Shown: piece by piece, positions 13,431 through 25,331 of the stretch | Position numbering within the stretch: the stretch's first letter is position 1 | Layout: the number at the start of each line of letters is the position of its first letter | Assembly: GCA_004352715.1 (NCBI GenBank) | Contig: SCFE01000005.1 | Location: forward strand, 2,728,192 to 2,792,191 | From: Hofstenia miamia | Lineage: Eukaryota > Xenacoelomorpha > Acoela | Length of the DNA stretch: 64,000 bases | Direction of reading: 5' to 3' | Notes under the pieces: generated by a model | The model's database searches: none | What the model was told of the DNA's origin: nothing | Seen by the model: only the letters and a program-made list of their open reading frames with translations | Translations under genes and position numbers: made by a program

Positions 13431-14861
13431 CTGCAAATGATTTTACCCTACACCAAGTCTACCATGCACTTAGCCACCTAAAAAAACAGCTTGTGGGTGT
13501 GATGGTATCCCTTCGTCAATAATAAAAGACAATGTGCATGTACTTGCACAGCCAGTTCAATACTTATTTAATTTGAGCTTACAATAAGGGAAAGTTCCGC
13601 AAATCTGGAAGTGTGCAAATGTCGTTCCCATACCAAAAACACCTACACCACAAATAAATAATCTTCGTCCTGTGTCAATTACACCCATTCTGGCAAGAAC
13701 TCTTGAACGTCTTGTTGTGAAGTTTCATCATAATGTGGCTTAATATAAACCCTTGGATCCTAACCAACATGGATGTCGTACTTTTAGCTCTACAGTTGTC
13801 TTAATAATAGAAATACAAAATTTATTACACATAAAAAAGAATGAAGGATTCGAATATGCTCGCATCTTATCAATAGATTTGTCAAAAGCCTTTGACTGTG
13901 TTCAACATTCGCTTATTATTGAAAAATTGGACTGATATCCAGAAGCCAACAAAGGTATAGTTTCCTGGTGTGCTGACTTCCTGACAAGTAGACAGCAACG
14001 GGTATTGTTAATAGAAAGGCATTTCAATGGCAATCCACAAATCTTGGAGTTCCACAAGGCTACTGTCCAAGGTCCTATACATTCTACATTACAACAAATG
14101 ATTGAAGATTCCAGAATATATGTCTCACAGAAACTATCTGAAGAACTACAGTATTTGTTTTGGAAAAATGGAGAAGATCAGGCATGTAAACTTTCGATGC
14201 TTACATAAAAATGGTACAGAGATCACAATTTCCTCATAAAGGCTACTAAATCAAAAGAGCTTATAATCCCTCTTCGAAGAAATTGTCACATACCAACCCA
14301 AAATACTCAGAATTTCTTATTAGTAAATGAAATGAAAATACTTGGAATTACAATATCCAGCCACCTTAGTTTTCAAGGTCATGTGCTGAATTTAACGAAA
14401 AAGTTTAACCAGCACATTTACTTGCTCATAAAGCTTAAGACGTTTGGGATACACAACTGCTGAGCTGGAACTGTTAGTATTATTGTCAAATTTATTAACT
14501 ATGGACTTTAAGCGTATGCAGCAGAGAACAAGATAAATTTGTGCAACATTGATGGAATACAGAAGAAAGCTATCCGATTCGGAATCATGCAATCGTATAC
14601 ATCAATAAATGATTTGATAAAAAAAGATGAACAATTATTCAGGGAGATCCAATCAAATTCGACACACCCCCTTCGACACATCCTTCCTAATAGAACTCAA
14701 TTCGCTGCAGAGAGATTAAGGCCACGTATGCCTCCAACGATTCTGGTAAAAAAATATCAAAACCTCAAAATTTTTCCAAACAGATACCTGAAATATCAAT
14801 ATCTGTAAATTTGTAAACTATATATTCTGAATGTTATTTTCAGATACATAATAATAAAATA

Positions 14862-14903
<42 letters not shown>

Positions 14904-14905
14904 CA
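13430..14905 (+). pseudogene. LINE reverse transcriptase remnant (CR1/Jockey/L2-like)
   Basis: Successive broken frames follow the order of a non-LTR reverse transcriptase. About 13570-13735 contains VPQIWKCANVVPIPK and LRPVSITPILARTLER. Frame 13753-13935 contains LSIDLSKAFDCVQHSLI (palm motif A, with the aspartates). About 13980-14050 resembles the SRQQRV region. About 14330-14400 has a thumb-like segment, and 14539-14808 has a C-terminal segment with IQKKAIRFG. The catalytic YADD is not readable, and stops and frameshifts abound. The copy ends in an (ATT)n tract at 14863-14900, which fits a LINE 3' tail. Confidence 0.7.
14863..14900. repeat. (ATT)n microsatellite at a LINE 3' end
   Basis: About 38 bases of ATT repeat directly after an AATAAA-like sequence. 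It probably derives from the LINE tail. Confidence 0.9.
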
Positions 14906-15192
14906 AAGTTTGAATTTAATACTAAAATTTTATATTAATAATATTTATTCTTAGAAATAAATAGCTTGTAGAATATCATAAATTACAATTGAACATCACT
15001 TCTGACAAAAGACTAACAAGGAGATCATTAAAAATTTTTGTAAATTTAAACTCAATATCATTACTGTTAACTGAGGTAGTATTGACAGGCGTGGTAATTT
15101 GGCATTTAAAAAAAGCATTTGTTCTATGTGGATGGAATCCCTTTGTTTGCGAAATTCACTTTCAATAAATACCAAATATCCACTATAACAAA

Positions 15193-16147
15193 TTATCTTC
15201 CAATGAGACATATCACATAAATGTGGAGATTTTTAGTACTTCCAACTTTTATTACTAATTTGTTTAGTGTTAACACATTTCGAACTGCACTTGTGTTTAC
15301 TTTACTGGTAAAATCAGAAACAGAAAAAGCTAATTCATGACGTGAATGAGATGAAAACCACTGAATTTTTCCAATAAGACCACGCATTTGTTTTCTCTCT
15401 TCATCAGTTGTGATATGCGTTATATTCGAATCGCGACCTAGCATAAGATAAATAGGAGCAATGGATACTGCATAATCATTCTAAAGGACTATAGCATAAT
15501 TGCTACTTTTCAGCAATGACCAATTTAACATACCGAAATGGAAACTCACATTCTACGCCAACATCAAACACGTCGAGCAATAACTCCACTACATGCTAAA
15601 TAAAAGGGCCATCACCACACCACCAATACAAAAATCGTCTACATGTAGTACTCCAGAATATGACAAGAACAAGATTCAAGGATCGTATTTGCACATAAGA
15701 CACTTGTTCTTAATATTTTTGATTTAATACGATTGTACCAATGTCGTGGCGCATCTGCTAATCCATAACCACACTTAACAAATTTCCTAAATTCATCATT
15801 CGAAATACCACTCTTCCTATGTAGCTTAATAAAAACGCGTATAAGTGCTCGCACAATAAGTAAGCTGTTTTAAAGTCCATAATTTGGCACTTTCATCTAT
15901 TTCAAATCCTAGAATAAAGTGACAATAACAGATGAAGAGCGTCTCGAGCATATGTGAGTTTATCGTTAGCTAAAATAGAGACATCAGAGTCCTCAATCCA
16001 CGGGCCACCAATCTTGCCTTCAAAGTGCCACATTGCTTAAGAGTAAGAACCCATCTAGTTGTAACAAGTTGTTGATCACAATCGTCTACTGTTTTAATAA
16101 CACAATTGCTTACCCAATTATAAATTTCTTCTTTCTTGGCTGAAAAC
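15193..16147 (-). pseudogene. Ty1/copia-like pol remnant: reverse transcriptase
   Basis: Minus-strand pieces occur in the order expected for copia-type pol. At 16182-15970 KKEEIYNWVSNCVIKTV then TRWVLT and KARLVARG mark the start of RVT_2. At 15854-15639 KCGYGLADAPRHWYNRI is the conserved (K-x-YGLK-x-SPR-x-W) motif. At 15444-15193 ERKQMRGLIGKIQWFSSHSRHELAFSVS is the region before RNase H. The pieces are in different frames with stops. The piece ends at the hAT insertion point (16148). Copia-like sequence continues beyond that insertion at 18087-18468 and again beyond 21488, so these are parts of one old element. Confidence 0.75.
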
Positions 16148-18094
16148 CAGTGCCGTATTAACACAGGGGCCAACTGGACCATGGCCCAGGGTGGTCACGC
16201 GCGTATAGGACAAATTAGATTACAAACATATTTTGCAGTTGTTAGAATTTAAATATAACAGCATTTTAATAAAATTATCACTAGAGTGATTCCTCATGAA
16301 AATGTTCATTATAAAGTTTCATTTCAAAACATGCAAAACTTTCAAATCTAAAATCCTTTTAGATTATCAACATATATTAAGGCTAAGACATAGGACTTGG
16401 TTTTTTGGTAAATATATTCTTTACCAAAGAAATTTTGTGTTTTGGGTGGAAATAACCCATATCCGTAATTCTAGTGTAAAACACTTTATAATTATAAAAT
16501 GCTTTTCAATGGGCTAATCAAAACCGCATCATTGTTTTATTAAGAGTTGTCACTTTAATAATGTTTTTTGCCCAATTTGACTATTTTTAGAGGTGAAAAT
16601 CAAATAATAAGCACCAATCAAAATCAAAATTTCAACGGATATTTAAACGTTACGCACAATTGGATCCGTTTCTAGAAGCATTTATATTTATCTTGTACAA
16701 TATGAAATTTATTCATGTATTCAATTGTACAGTATTAAAAGAGAGAATAGAAAATTTTATAGTAATAGTGCTGATTCAAAACAAGAAATTTCTCACTGTG
16801 ATAAATTAGGCTTTCTCTTGCGCAACCTAAAAGCGAATGGTAAGCCAGTTTAATATTTTTTGAGGCCTTGGTCATGATGAGGAAACACAAACTGATGTTA
16901 GACACTTTAAATTCAAATATTATTACCACTGCTTACTACCTAGTTCAAAGCTACAAAAATGTCAGTAATATCTCAAGAAAGTACTGTGGTGTTCAGGCGA
17001 AAATAAAAAACAGAATTCTCTTGGATAATTTTTCCCTGTTCTACACATTCTTTGAATTTAGTGTGGTCATTTTGTGTGGATGCTGCTTAGGCGGTTCTTC
17101 TTTTTTTATTTGATCGGTAAACTACATTTTTTTCATCATCAAAATTTAGATGGAAGTTACTGGTACCAACAGTAATTAAAGAAACTGCTGTGATGCTATT
17201 ATAAATTATATAATGTTCTGCTCAATGTCATGCAACATGCACAAACGTCACAAGAAATGAATCCTCTTCACTGTATTCTAAAATGAAAATTTTCAAGCAG
17301 AATTTCCAATCATTGCTTGATTAATTTAACAAGAAATAAATTTGAAGATTTCTGATTCAAAAAAGGCAATTTTGAATGTTTTTTGGTAGCCGCGAAAAAG
17401 CTATAATCTAAGTTTCAAATTTAGAATTGTGACTAAAACAGCATTACTAACACATGTTCAAATTGCGAAAGCAGACAATTGTTTAAATGAGAAACAGGCC
17501 TTAGACCTCGATAATGTGGATAAGCTTAATAGTAAATTCATTCAATTTCAAAGTATTTATCTAATCTTCATTACTTGGATTCTCCCGTTATTCTAAGTCA
17601 TCGATGGTGTACAAATAGCGGTATTTGCTGACAGTTTTCCAAATTTTGACACTGCATTCCACATTTTTTAATGCTACATGTTGCTAATTCTGAAAGAAAA
17701 GATCTTTTTTCTGTTTAAAAAAGTGCAAAAAAATATTTAGTTTATGCGATTAGTCAAGATAAATTGTGACATTTATCTCTACTTATCAGTAACTTTGATT
17801 AAGTAATAGATAATTTTTCAAAGTGCAAAGCTTGAAAAAAGCGCTCTAATGAAAAATAATTTCAATTAATAAATAAGACAATTTTTGCAATCTTTACTGA
17901 TAGTATAATATAAATTTAAATATATGAAATTATGAAATGCTTACATATCCATACTCTTTTTAATTGTGTAGATAGAAACAATAATTGCACAAATATATTG
18001 AAAAATTATTATTATATTTATATTTACTATGGAGACCCCACATTTTTAGTTAGCCCAAGGCCTCGGAAATCTTTATTCCCGCTCTGCTGACAAC
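16140..18094. repeat. 8-bp target-site duplication flanking a hAT element
   Basis: CTGAAAAC at 16140-16147 and CTGACAAC at 18087-18094 match at 7 of 8 positions and directly abut inverted CAG...CTG termini. Eight bases is the hAT target-duplication length. Confidence 0.8.
16148..18086 (+). mobile_element. hAT DNA transposon (DUF4371/ZMYM-like), degenerate
   Basis: The termini CAGTGCCGTATTAA (left) and CAGAGCGGGAATAA (right, reverse complement) are imperfect inverted repeats of the CAG-type common in hAT elements, and GGCC..GGG runs follow inside both ends. Within, plus-strand pieces resemble a hAT transposase. At 16868-17110 SYKNVSNISRKYCGVQAKI matches the catalytic-region pattern (YD-x-A-x-NMSGKY-x-GVQA-x-I). 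At about 17630-17800 FPNFDTAFHIF ... ANSERKDLFSV ... KKYLVYAISQDKL matches the dimerisation domain. At 1.9 kb it is shorter than usual for an autonomous copy and the frames are broken. It sits inside the copia-like element and so is younger than it. Confidence 0.8.
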
Positions 18095-18468
18095 CACTTA
18101 TCTGTACTACCTCTTTTCAACCATCCACTTCTTTCTCAAAATCAAAACCTCAGGTAACACCTTTTACTTCATCAGGCTAAATATACTCAATGTTCATTCC
18201 ATAACGATTCTTCCCTGGGCTTTTTGTACTTCTTCCTAATACCTTGAGCAGAAAAACCTTATGAGAGAATGCTGAGTTCTTTGGTTCAGCGACATGGTTC
18301 ACTTTTGGCAACTGCGTCTTACATTAAACCGCTTCGTTATATTTGAGTCATCATTATCGAAATCTTGCTCGTATTGATATATCAATAGTTTTGAGATAAA
18401 TCTGCAACTATTTTTCACCAACGACTGTAGTTGTGCGTTCGATATCATGTATACAATGATCATTTAAC
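18087..18468 (-). pseudogene. Copia-like integrase C-terminal remnant between two DNA transposons
   Basis: A minus-strand frame reads VFLLKVLGRSTKSPGKNR and then DEVKGVT ... GFDFEKEVDG. This resembles the copia integrase tail (FLGY-x-x-x-x-K-x-Y-R, followed by R-DV-x-F-x-E). It lies between the hAT insertion and the P-like insertion and links the RT at 15193-16147 to the gag remnant at 21590-22360. Assignment is moderate because of stops and drift. Confidence 0.45.
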
Positions 18469-21400
18469 CAGTGGCGTGCGCAAGGGAGGACATGGTGGAC
18501 TGCCCCCGTCAGGTTTTCAAAATTGACTTTGATTGGTTAAATTAAATAAATTTTCAGCAAACTACTTAAAAAATTAAGAACAAAGGTTCTGAATCTCATT
18601 TTTTATGTCTATTTATCCAAAATTTTTAAAATATTTCACTGGCTTTGCCAAATGTGTACATAAGAGAAGGTCATGACATCCAAAATATGCTTAAATTATT
18701 GGAGGCTGAAAATCTGTTAAGCAAAAACTTTAAAAACCACCGAAATTATATTTCCAAAAAGTACATACACAATTTTAAAAGTACACAAATTCAAGTTCCA
18801 TAATTTCATTCGCAGATTACTACATATTGTTCTGTTAACTTTAAGCATTGCAGAAGAGAAAAGACGTTAATGTAACTGTCTGGTTTTCCTACAGTTTATC
18901 TTTTATGTACACATTTATTGAGTCGAGCTTTAAATTACAGGTTCAGATCTACATTATAATGCAAAGAAAATGTGTAGTTTATGGATGTCATAGTGGGTAT
19001 GATGCCAAGAAAGAAGAGCTTAGGGTTACAGTTTCTAATTTTCGTTTTCCTTAAAATGAAAACATGCATATTCAAAAATTGAAATGTCTTCCAAATGCGA
19101 ATAAAATAAATATCACAAAGAATTCTTTAATATGTAAACTTCATCGGCCAGAACATCTAAAGTCGAAGCAAGTTCAAGGCGGCCATGTATTTCCTAATGA
19201 ACCACCCATAGTTTTCCTTAATGTGCCATTTCAGCAATACCAATATCACCACCAAAACCACGCTCTAATAAGTGCTCTTTCAGTGTTCGAAATTATCAAC
19301 CAGACGAACTTTCCCTATTTAAAGAAGCAGACCGTAATTGTTTTGAAAGTTTTGGCACAGAAGCTCATTCAAAAATTTATAAAAAATCTGATAGAGATTT
19401 TATCTGATGATTGTATTCATTTATTTTCGAAAATCAGAATTGAACCTTATTCTCTCTGGGCAATAACACTTCATAAAACCAGTTTCGATGCCTACAGGAA
19501 ATTAGAATATGTTCGCAGTAATGTTATTTCATTCTTTACCAAAGCAAAGAAAATAAGTAGATGGAGTGAATTGAATGCCGTATAACTTTTTTTGGAAAAA
19601 CACTTTGCTTGATGAAGAATCAGCTCATGATGATCATGCGGGTGACAGTGTCAGCAAACACTTTAAATTTATCTATCGCCAACTACAATTTCTTAACCAA
19701 TCAAAGAATTCACGTTTGTATGGCAAGGCGGAATATATTTTTGCATTTACTAGGTTTTCGCATTCATGGACTTTATTTGAAATTTTGCGATGTCTTGCAA
19801 CTGCCTTCTATTAGGACGCTTCAACGTTTGGCATCGTCTATCCATTATATGGTGATAAATTCCTTATTGTGCACATTATTCAGATCTCAAGAGGAACGAT
19901 CCAAATACTGCACGCAATGACAATCAATGAAGTTTATATTGGGGCTCATCTATCTTATCATGGTGGAATTCTTTACAGAAATAGTGAATATTTGGACAAT
20001 TTAGCGTCAACATTATTGTGTTTTATGACTAAAATGTCTTCCACGAAGCTAAAGAGTCTTGTCCACATGGTTCCTATGTATACCATTGACGCCAATTACC
20101 AATTTTTCATAACTAAGGACATGATTTCAATAATTACAAAGGTTGATTGATCTGCTTATTGCATTATTACTGATAACAACAGTATTTGAAAATTTGCACA
20201 ATTGTTTACAATCCCAGATCGCACAAAATCGTGGTTGACTTTAGATCCCGTTGAAATTAGCAGAAATGATCGAGGATCGTTTTTTTAAGTCTGAACAGAA
20301 TTGTGAAGATTCCATCTTCAAATAGTTGCATTTTTTTCTTCAAAAATTCAAAGGCAAAGCATGAGTCTTTGTCTAAAAGTTTTTAATGAAGGAACATGAG
20401 CAGCATTTGAGCGCAGTGAATTTTCTTCACCATCTAAAGATTATACAATTGCATTTATACCGAATATTGTAAAGTTCTGGAAAATCGTAAATAATGAAAC
20501 ACTTTCTTCATCTACAACGCTTAATGACATTGATTGGTCTGTTATTGATACTGAACAACACTTTAGCTTAAAATTTTTTACTAATATGTCTTCACTTGCC
20601 CGTCATATTACACTCGTTAATTCTAAACAATTGTCTCTTTCCAAAGACACAAGCTCTGGTTTGGAAATTACCTGTTCTGCTCTGATGTCTTTGTCTAGAT
20701 ATTTGTTGAACAATGATGAACCATTGCAACATTCATGTCTGCGATTGTATAAAAGTGATGCATTACAAAACTATTTTGGGCATGTTCGCCAATCTGCCGG
20801 AGGTAACTATTACGTTTCAACTTGCCAAGTTTTAGAAACACACAAGCTTTATGTTGCAAGTTTTGCTTGTTATTATTGCCTGATTACTCAACTATAGGCA
20901 CTCGCATGTGTGACCATTGTAATGAATTAGATGAAGATCTGAATTTGTTGGATAACTTAATGTCAAGTGCGTCTAGTCTTAACAATCTTGAAAGAGGATT
21001 TTTCACATATTGCTGGATGCCTTGTCAAAATGAACACCATTTAAAAATTATCAGGGAGGAATTCGATTATAATCTTGATTACTTATTCCGAAGGTGGTCT
21101 TGCTATTCCAAGTAATGATTTTGTGGTTTTTTGCATTCCTTGGTATATTTTTTCAAACAACTGTCGTCGTGTGTTTTCTATCATATTTGACATGCTAACG
21201 TCTATGTATTTCACACATCTAGAAGTGTCAGAAAGCCATATCAAGAAATTAATAAACACATTTTTTCCAGTTTTTCCGAAACAGTCATTTGACGGTGCAA
21301 GAATAGCAAAGTTTGCATAGTTTTTTGTAAAATCAGCGTATATATTTTTTGTAAATGAAGCTTTTATGGTTTTCAATGTTCTTGCTTAATAAATTTTCAG

Positions 21401-21487
21401 CCTCCAATAATTTTAGTGTATTTTGGAAGTCATGACCTGTTCCTGACTGAGATGTCCCTCCGTCAAAAAATCCTGCGCACGCCCCTG
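18469..21487 (+). mobile_element. P-element-like DNA transposon with THAP domain
   Basis: This is a 3.0-kb element with matching inverted ends: CAGTGGCGTGCGCA on the left and CAGGGGCGTGCGCA on the right (reverse complement), 13 of 14 identical. It encodes a THAP/P-type transposase remnant (see the entry at 18959). It lies within the copia-like element near the hAT insertion, so the copia remnant carries at least two later insertions. The copy has decayed but is probably full-length. Confidence 0.8.
18959..21320 (+). pseudogene. THAP-domain P-element transposase, broken
   Basis: The ATG at 18959 opens MQRKCVVYGCHSGYDAKK, the start of a C2CH THAP zinc finger (C-x4-C spacing). NFRFP follows, and after a stop NSLICKLHRPEH supplies the C-x2-H part. 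The next pieces match P-type transposase. About 19700-19870 has RLYGKAEYIFAFTRF and PSIRTLQRLASSIHYMV. About 19925-20150 has an EVYIGAHLSYHGG stretch, where the catalytic acidic residue would lie. Frame 20586-20897 has DALQNYFGHVRQSAGGNYYVS, a hallmark of this family. At least four frame breaks or stops (for example after the THAP RFP and near 19585) make it non-functional. In the living family it binds the termini through THAP and catalyses excision. Confidence 0.8.
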
Positions 21488-21589
21488 CATTCGAATTTCT
21501 TAATAATTCTTCCGTTACATTACTTGCATATGATAAATATACTTAACCAGCATCTTGCTGCTTAACATGAGCACAATGCTTAACACAAT

Positions 21590-22360
21590 GATACAATGAA
21601 CCACATTTAGCTCATTTGGATACATTTACATTCCTTATCTAGTGGATTGCGTTTTTGTTGTTCAAAAATTGTACTTCGATTTGATAAACTTGAATTAGAA
21701 TTAGGAATACAAGATGTATTACTATTATTATAACATCGCCTATTTGGATGACATCGTGAAGAAACAAAGACAAAATCTTCGAGTTTTCGGAAAACCTAAT
21801 ACCTGAAAAACCTCTTGTTCACTTTTAATTGTTGGAGCAGAATGCAAGCGGTTATCCATAGTCCTAATTGGATTTAAAGAAAAATTTTTTTGAGTAATGA
21901 GTTAACTTCAGTATAATAAAGTTTGGTTACAAAACCATTGTCTCTACTCTACAAACCAAAAGAATATAATAATTTACATGCCAAAACTGCATTAGGTAAT
22001 ACCATTTTGGGTTACTTCAAAAAGCACAAATATTCACCGACTAATACACCCCTATCACGATTAACATTTCTCAAATTGTACATAAACTTCATAAGTTTGA
22101 TCCACAGTTTCTTTACCATATACAGATTTTAGTTTATCCATTAACAACTTTATTGCATTTACTTCATGTATAAGATCATCTAATTTAGTTTCCAGGGCAA
22201 TGTACCTTTTTGCTTGTGGTAATCATAAAGCAAGGGGAAGGTTGTTTTGCAGCCGGAAGATCCGCAACTATTTGCCATACATTACCTTCGGATTTCCAAA
22301 AATTATATTGCTTGTCATCATCAAAATATGAAGGCAGCTTATAATTTCAACAAGAGGCCA
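21590..22360 (-). pseudogene. Copia-like gag remnant
   Basis: Read on the minus strand downstream of a tRNA-iMet-type primer site, pieces include DDDKQYNFWKSEGNVWQIV, then ALETKLDDLIHEVNAIKLL and MDKLKSVYGKE. Near 21620 is a knuckle-like KCGSLYHCVKHCAHVK. This is the layout of a Ty1/copia Gag (UBN2-like region, then zinc knuckle). Stops and frameshifts are frequent. It is the 5' part of the element whose pol lies at 15193-16147. Confidence 0.6.
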
Positions 22361-22367
22361 TATGGAA

Positions 22368-22383
22368 CCACTCTCTGCTACCA
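22368..22383 (-). promoter_or_regulatory. Primer-binding site, tRNA-iMet type (copia-like)
   Basis: On the minus strand TGGTAGCAGAGAGTGG follows an LTR end in ..TTATTACA. The first 11 bases equal the complement of the 3' end of animal initiator tRNA-Met including CCA, the primer typical of copia-type elements. Confidence 0.65.
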
Positions 22384-22723
22384 TGTAATAAAAGACAAAT
22401 GGGATATATTGAAAAATAGACGACTTACAATGTCAGCCCCAATTAATTTATTTGTTCAATTTATTACAGTCTAGGCGTTAACTACGGTATTAGATCATAA
22501 TAACCAATTTCGAATGTGATCAGTACCTAACAGATAGGCGTTAACTACGGTATTAGATCATAATAACCAATTTCGAATGTGATCAGTACCTAACAGATAT
22601 TTATAAATTACAAATTGCAACATTAGTTCTTTTTGTAGTTCAAAATGGTTTTCCTTTCCTAAGTTCTAACCCGCTAGCTTTACAAGTTGCTTCCGATCAT
22701 TATTAATATTTAAATTAGTTGTT
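22384..22723 (-). mobile_element. Copia-like LTR, truncated, inverted copy of 24991-25331
   Basis: The reverse complement corresponds to the LTR at 24902-25331 but is cut where family A ORF3 sequence begins (22724). It includes a private 63-bp tandem duplication at 22472-22597. Confidence 0.65.
22472..22597. repeat. 63-bp tandem duplication in the copia-like LTR
   Basis: Two direct copies (22472-22534 and 22535-22597) begin TAGGCGTTAACTACGG and look identical. The inverted counterpart near 25200-25250 has only one copy, so the duplication is specific to this LTR. Confidence 0.85.
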
Positions 22724-22840
22724 ATACGTTACACAGACATAACAACAACGGAAAAGGAAGCAGTTCTGAAGATGACGAAAAAGACAGAATTCGCCGAGAC
22801 ACAATGGAACAACGTTGAAGCTGAAACAATGATAAACAAC
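22724..22840 (+). pseudogene. Family A ORF3 3'-terminal fragment
   Basis: The frame YTDITTTEKEAVLKMTKK then AETQWNNVEAET matches the C-terminal part of ORF3 (40975-41090). It is fused at 22724 to the copia-like LTR. Homology fades at 22840, 60 bases before the family A LTR start at 22902. Confidence 0.85.
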
Positions 22841-22901
22841 GAATATGCAAGGGTATTTCGCTTACCTGCTGTTTTAATATAGATTCATGACTATGGCATC
22901 A

Positions 22902-23549
22902 TGTAGCATCATTCAAGCAATAGCAAACAAAACTTTTGTTTTAATTCTTGGAAAATGCATTTAGTAATTTTGACAATTTAATTTCGGCAAGTATTAGTCG
23001 CCAAAACGGTTTGACAAAATTAAGTGTGGACGAAAAGCCTGCACACAGTTCTGACACAGTTCTGCATAGCCAGGAGGTACGCGGAAATTTAAAGCGTGGG
23101 AAAACCAAAATTGAAATTACCTGTTTGACATCAATAATCGGTAAATATGTTTTAATCAATTTTGTATAAATAGAAACTACGAGCTGTGAATATGATGAAC
23201 ATTAAACTCGTTATATTTCTCTTTATTTTCGCTTTATTATCGCGGTTTGAATGCAAAGCTTATGCAAAGCTGTGTGGTTTCTGTGTGCAACAATCAGAGT
23301 GCTATTAGCGGAGGAGTAATTAATGGGTATTGCGCTCGATTATTGTATTAGGGATAAGTGTAGGGATTTTTCACCCGTTTGGCTTGCAATCAATTCCTTT
23401 CCAATCATATAGTAATAAATGCGAAATAAATGCAATAAAGGCGTTGTGCCATCTTAGGTAAATATCATTATTTATGTTAACCGAATTTTAGGTCTAAATT
23501 CTGACCGATAATGTGACCCATAACGTGACCGATTGTATTGTTATTTTAA
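22902..23549 (+). mobile_element. Family A LTR, 5' half, runs into gap
   Basis: It begins TGTAGCATCATTCAAG like the other family A LTRs and continues through the TATA region and ..GACCGATTGTATTG before the 1000-N gap. It carries a small internal repeat (GTTCTGACACAGTTCTG) not seen in the other copies. Confidence 0.85.
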
Positions 23550-24549
23550 NNNNNNNNNNNNNNNNNNNNNNNNNNNNNNNNNNNNNNNNNNNNNNNNNNN
23601 NNNNNNNNNNNNNNNNNNNNNNNNNNNNNNNNNNNNNNNNNNNNNNNNNNNNNNNNNNNNNNNNNNNNNNNNNNNNNNNNNNNNNNNNNNNNNNNNNNNN
23701 NNNNNNNNNNNNNNNNNNNNNNNNNNNNNNNNNNNNNNNNNNNNNNNNNNNNNNNNNNNNNNNNNNNNNNNNNNNNNNNNNNNNNNNNNNNNNNNNNNNN
23801 NNNNNNNNNNNNNNNNNNNNNNNNNNNNNNNNNNNNNNNNNNNNNNNNNNNNNNNNNNNNNNNNNNNNNNNNNNNNNNNNNNNNNNNNNNNNNNNNNNNN
23901 NNNNNNNNNNNNNNNNNNNNNNNNNNNNNNNNNNNNNNNNNNNNNNNNNNNNNNNNNNNNNNNNNNNNNNNNNNNNNNNNNNNNNNNNNNNNNNNNNNNN
24001 NNNNNNNNNNNNNNNNNNNNNNNNNNNNNNNNNNNNNNNNNNNNNNNNNNNNNNNNNNNNNNNNNNNNNNNNNNNNNNNNNNNNNNNNNNNNNNNNNNNN
24101 NNNNNNNNNNNNNNNNNNNNNNNNNNNNNNNNNNNNNNNNNNNNNNNNNNNNNNNNNNNNNNNNNNNNNNNNNNNNNNNNNNNNNNNNNNNNNNNNNNNN
24201 NNNNNNNNNNNNNNNNNNNNNNNNNNNNNNNNNNNNNNNNNNNNNNNNNNNNNNNNNNNNNNNNNNNNNNNNNNNNNNNNNNNNNNNNNNNNNNNNNNNN
24301 NNNNNNNNNNNNNNNNNNNNNNNNNNNNNNNNNNNNNNNNNNNNNNNNNNNNNNNNNNNNNNNNNNNNNNNNNNNNNNNNNNNNNNNNNNNNNNNNNNNN
24401 NNNNNNNNNNNNNNNNNNNNNNNNNNNNNNNNNNNNNNNNNNNNNNNNNNNNNNNNNNNNNNNNNNNNNNNNNNNNNNNNNNNNNNNNNNNNNNNNNNNN
24501 NNNNNNNNNNNNNNNNNNNNNNNNNNNNNNNNNNNNNNNNNNNNNNNNN
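23550..24549. other. Assembly gap, 1000 N
   Basis: Exactly 1000 N, so probably a default gap size. Family A LTR sequence faces it head to head from both sides. The open frames spanning it have no meaning. Confidence 1.
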
Positions 24550-24886
24550 AATAAAGAGAAAATATAACGAGGTTAATGTTCATCATATTCACAGCTCGTA
24601 GTTTCTATTTATACAAAATTGATTAAAACATATTTACCGATTATTGATGTCAAACAGGTACCAGTCGCCTAATTTCAATTTTGGTTTTCCCACGCTTTAA
24701 ATTTCTGCGTACCTCGTGGCTATGCAGAACTGTGTGCAGGCTTTTCGTCCACACTTAATTTTGTCAAACCGTTTTGGCGACTAATACTTGCCGAAATTAA
24801 ATTGTCAAAATTACTAAATGCATTTTCCAAGAATTAAAACAAATTATTGATAGAGTTTTGTTTGCTATTTCTTGAATGATGCTACA
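24550..24886 (-). mobile_element. Family A LTR, 5' part, inverted
   Basis: The minus strand from 24886 begins TGTAGCATCATTCAAG and matches the first ~340 bases of the family A LTR. Together with 22902-23549 it forms an inverted LTR pair around the gap. Confidence 0.85.
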
Positions 24887-24901
24887 GTAAGCATTATATA
24901 T

Positions 24902-25331
24902 TGTAGCATCGGCAAAGAGAAAGTAGCCTGCCTACTCGTTGTAAGTCGGGTCATGAACTTTTTACAAATGGAAATGGCCCTACACAATCGTACTCATGCC
25001 CCAAGCACTAACTGCAAACGCTTAATGATTTAGCTAATAACCTGCATTAGGTATAACAACTAATTTAAATATTAATAATGATCGGAAGCAACTTGTAAAG
25101 CTAGCGGGTTAGAACTTAGGAAAGGAAAACCATTTTGAACTACAAAAAGAACTAATGTTGCAATTTGTAATTTATAAATATCTGTTAGGTACTGATCACA
25201 TTCGAAATTGGTTATTATGATCTAATACCGTAGTTAACGCCTAGACTGTAATAAATTGAACAAATAAATTAATTGGGGCTGACATTGTAAGTCGTCTATT
25301 TTTCAATATATCCCATTTGTCTTTTATTACA
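24902..25331 (+). mobile_element. Copia-like LTR (430 bp)
   Basis: The left end TGTAGCATCGG and right end TTTTATTACA give TG...CA ends, and a tRNA-iMet-type primer site follows immediately. Bases from about 25049 onward are the inverted counterpart of the LTR at 22384-22723. Confidence 0.6.

Larger units (their letters stand above)
18461..21495. repeat. Degenerate 8-bp target duplication of the P-like element
   Basis: CATTTAAC at 18461-18468 and CATTCGAA at 21488-21495 share 5 of 8 positions and abut the inverted termini CAGTGGCGTGCGCA and CAGGGGCGTGCGCA. P elements duplicate 8 bp. Confidence 0.55.

Noticed and set aside
23513-24601. Long open frames of 340-360 codons
   Set aside because: They are almost wholly N; the gap creates an apparent frame.
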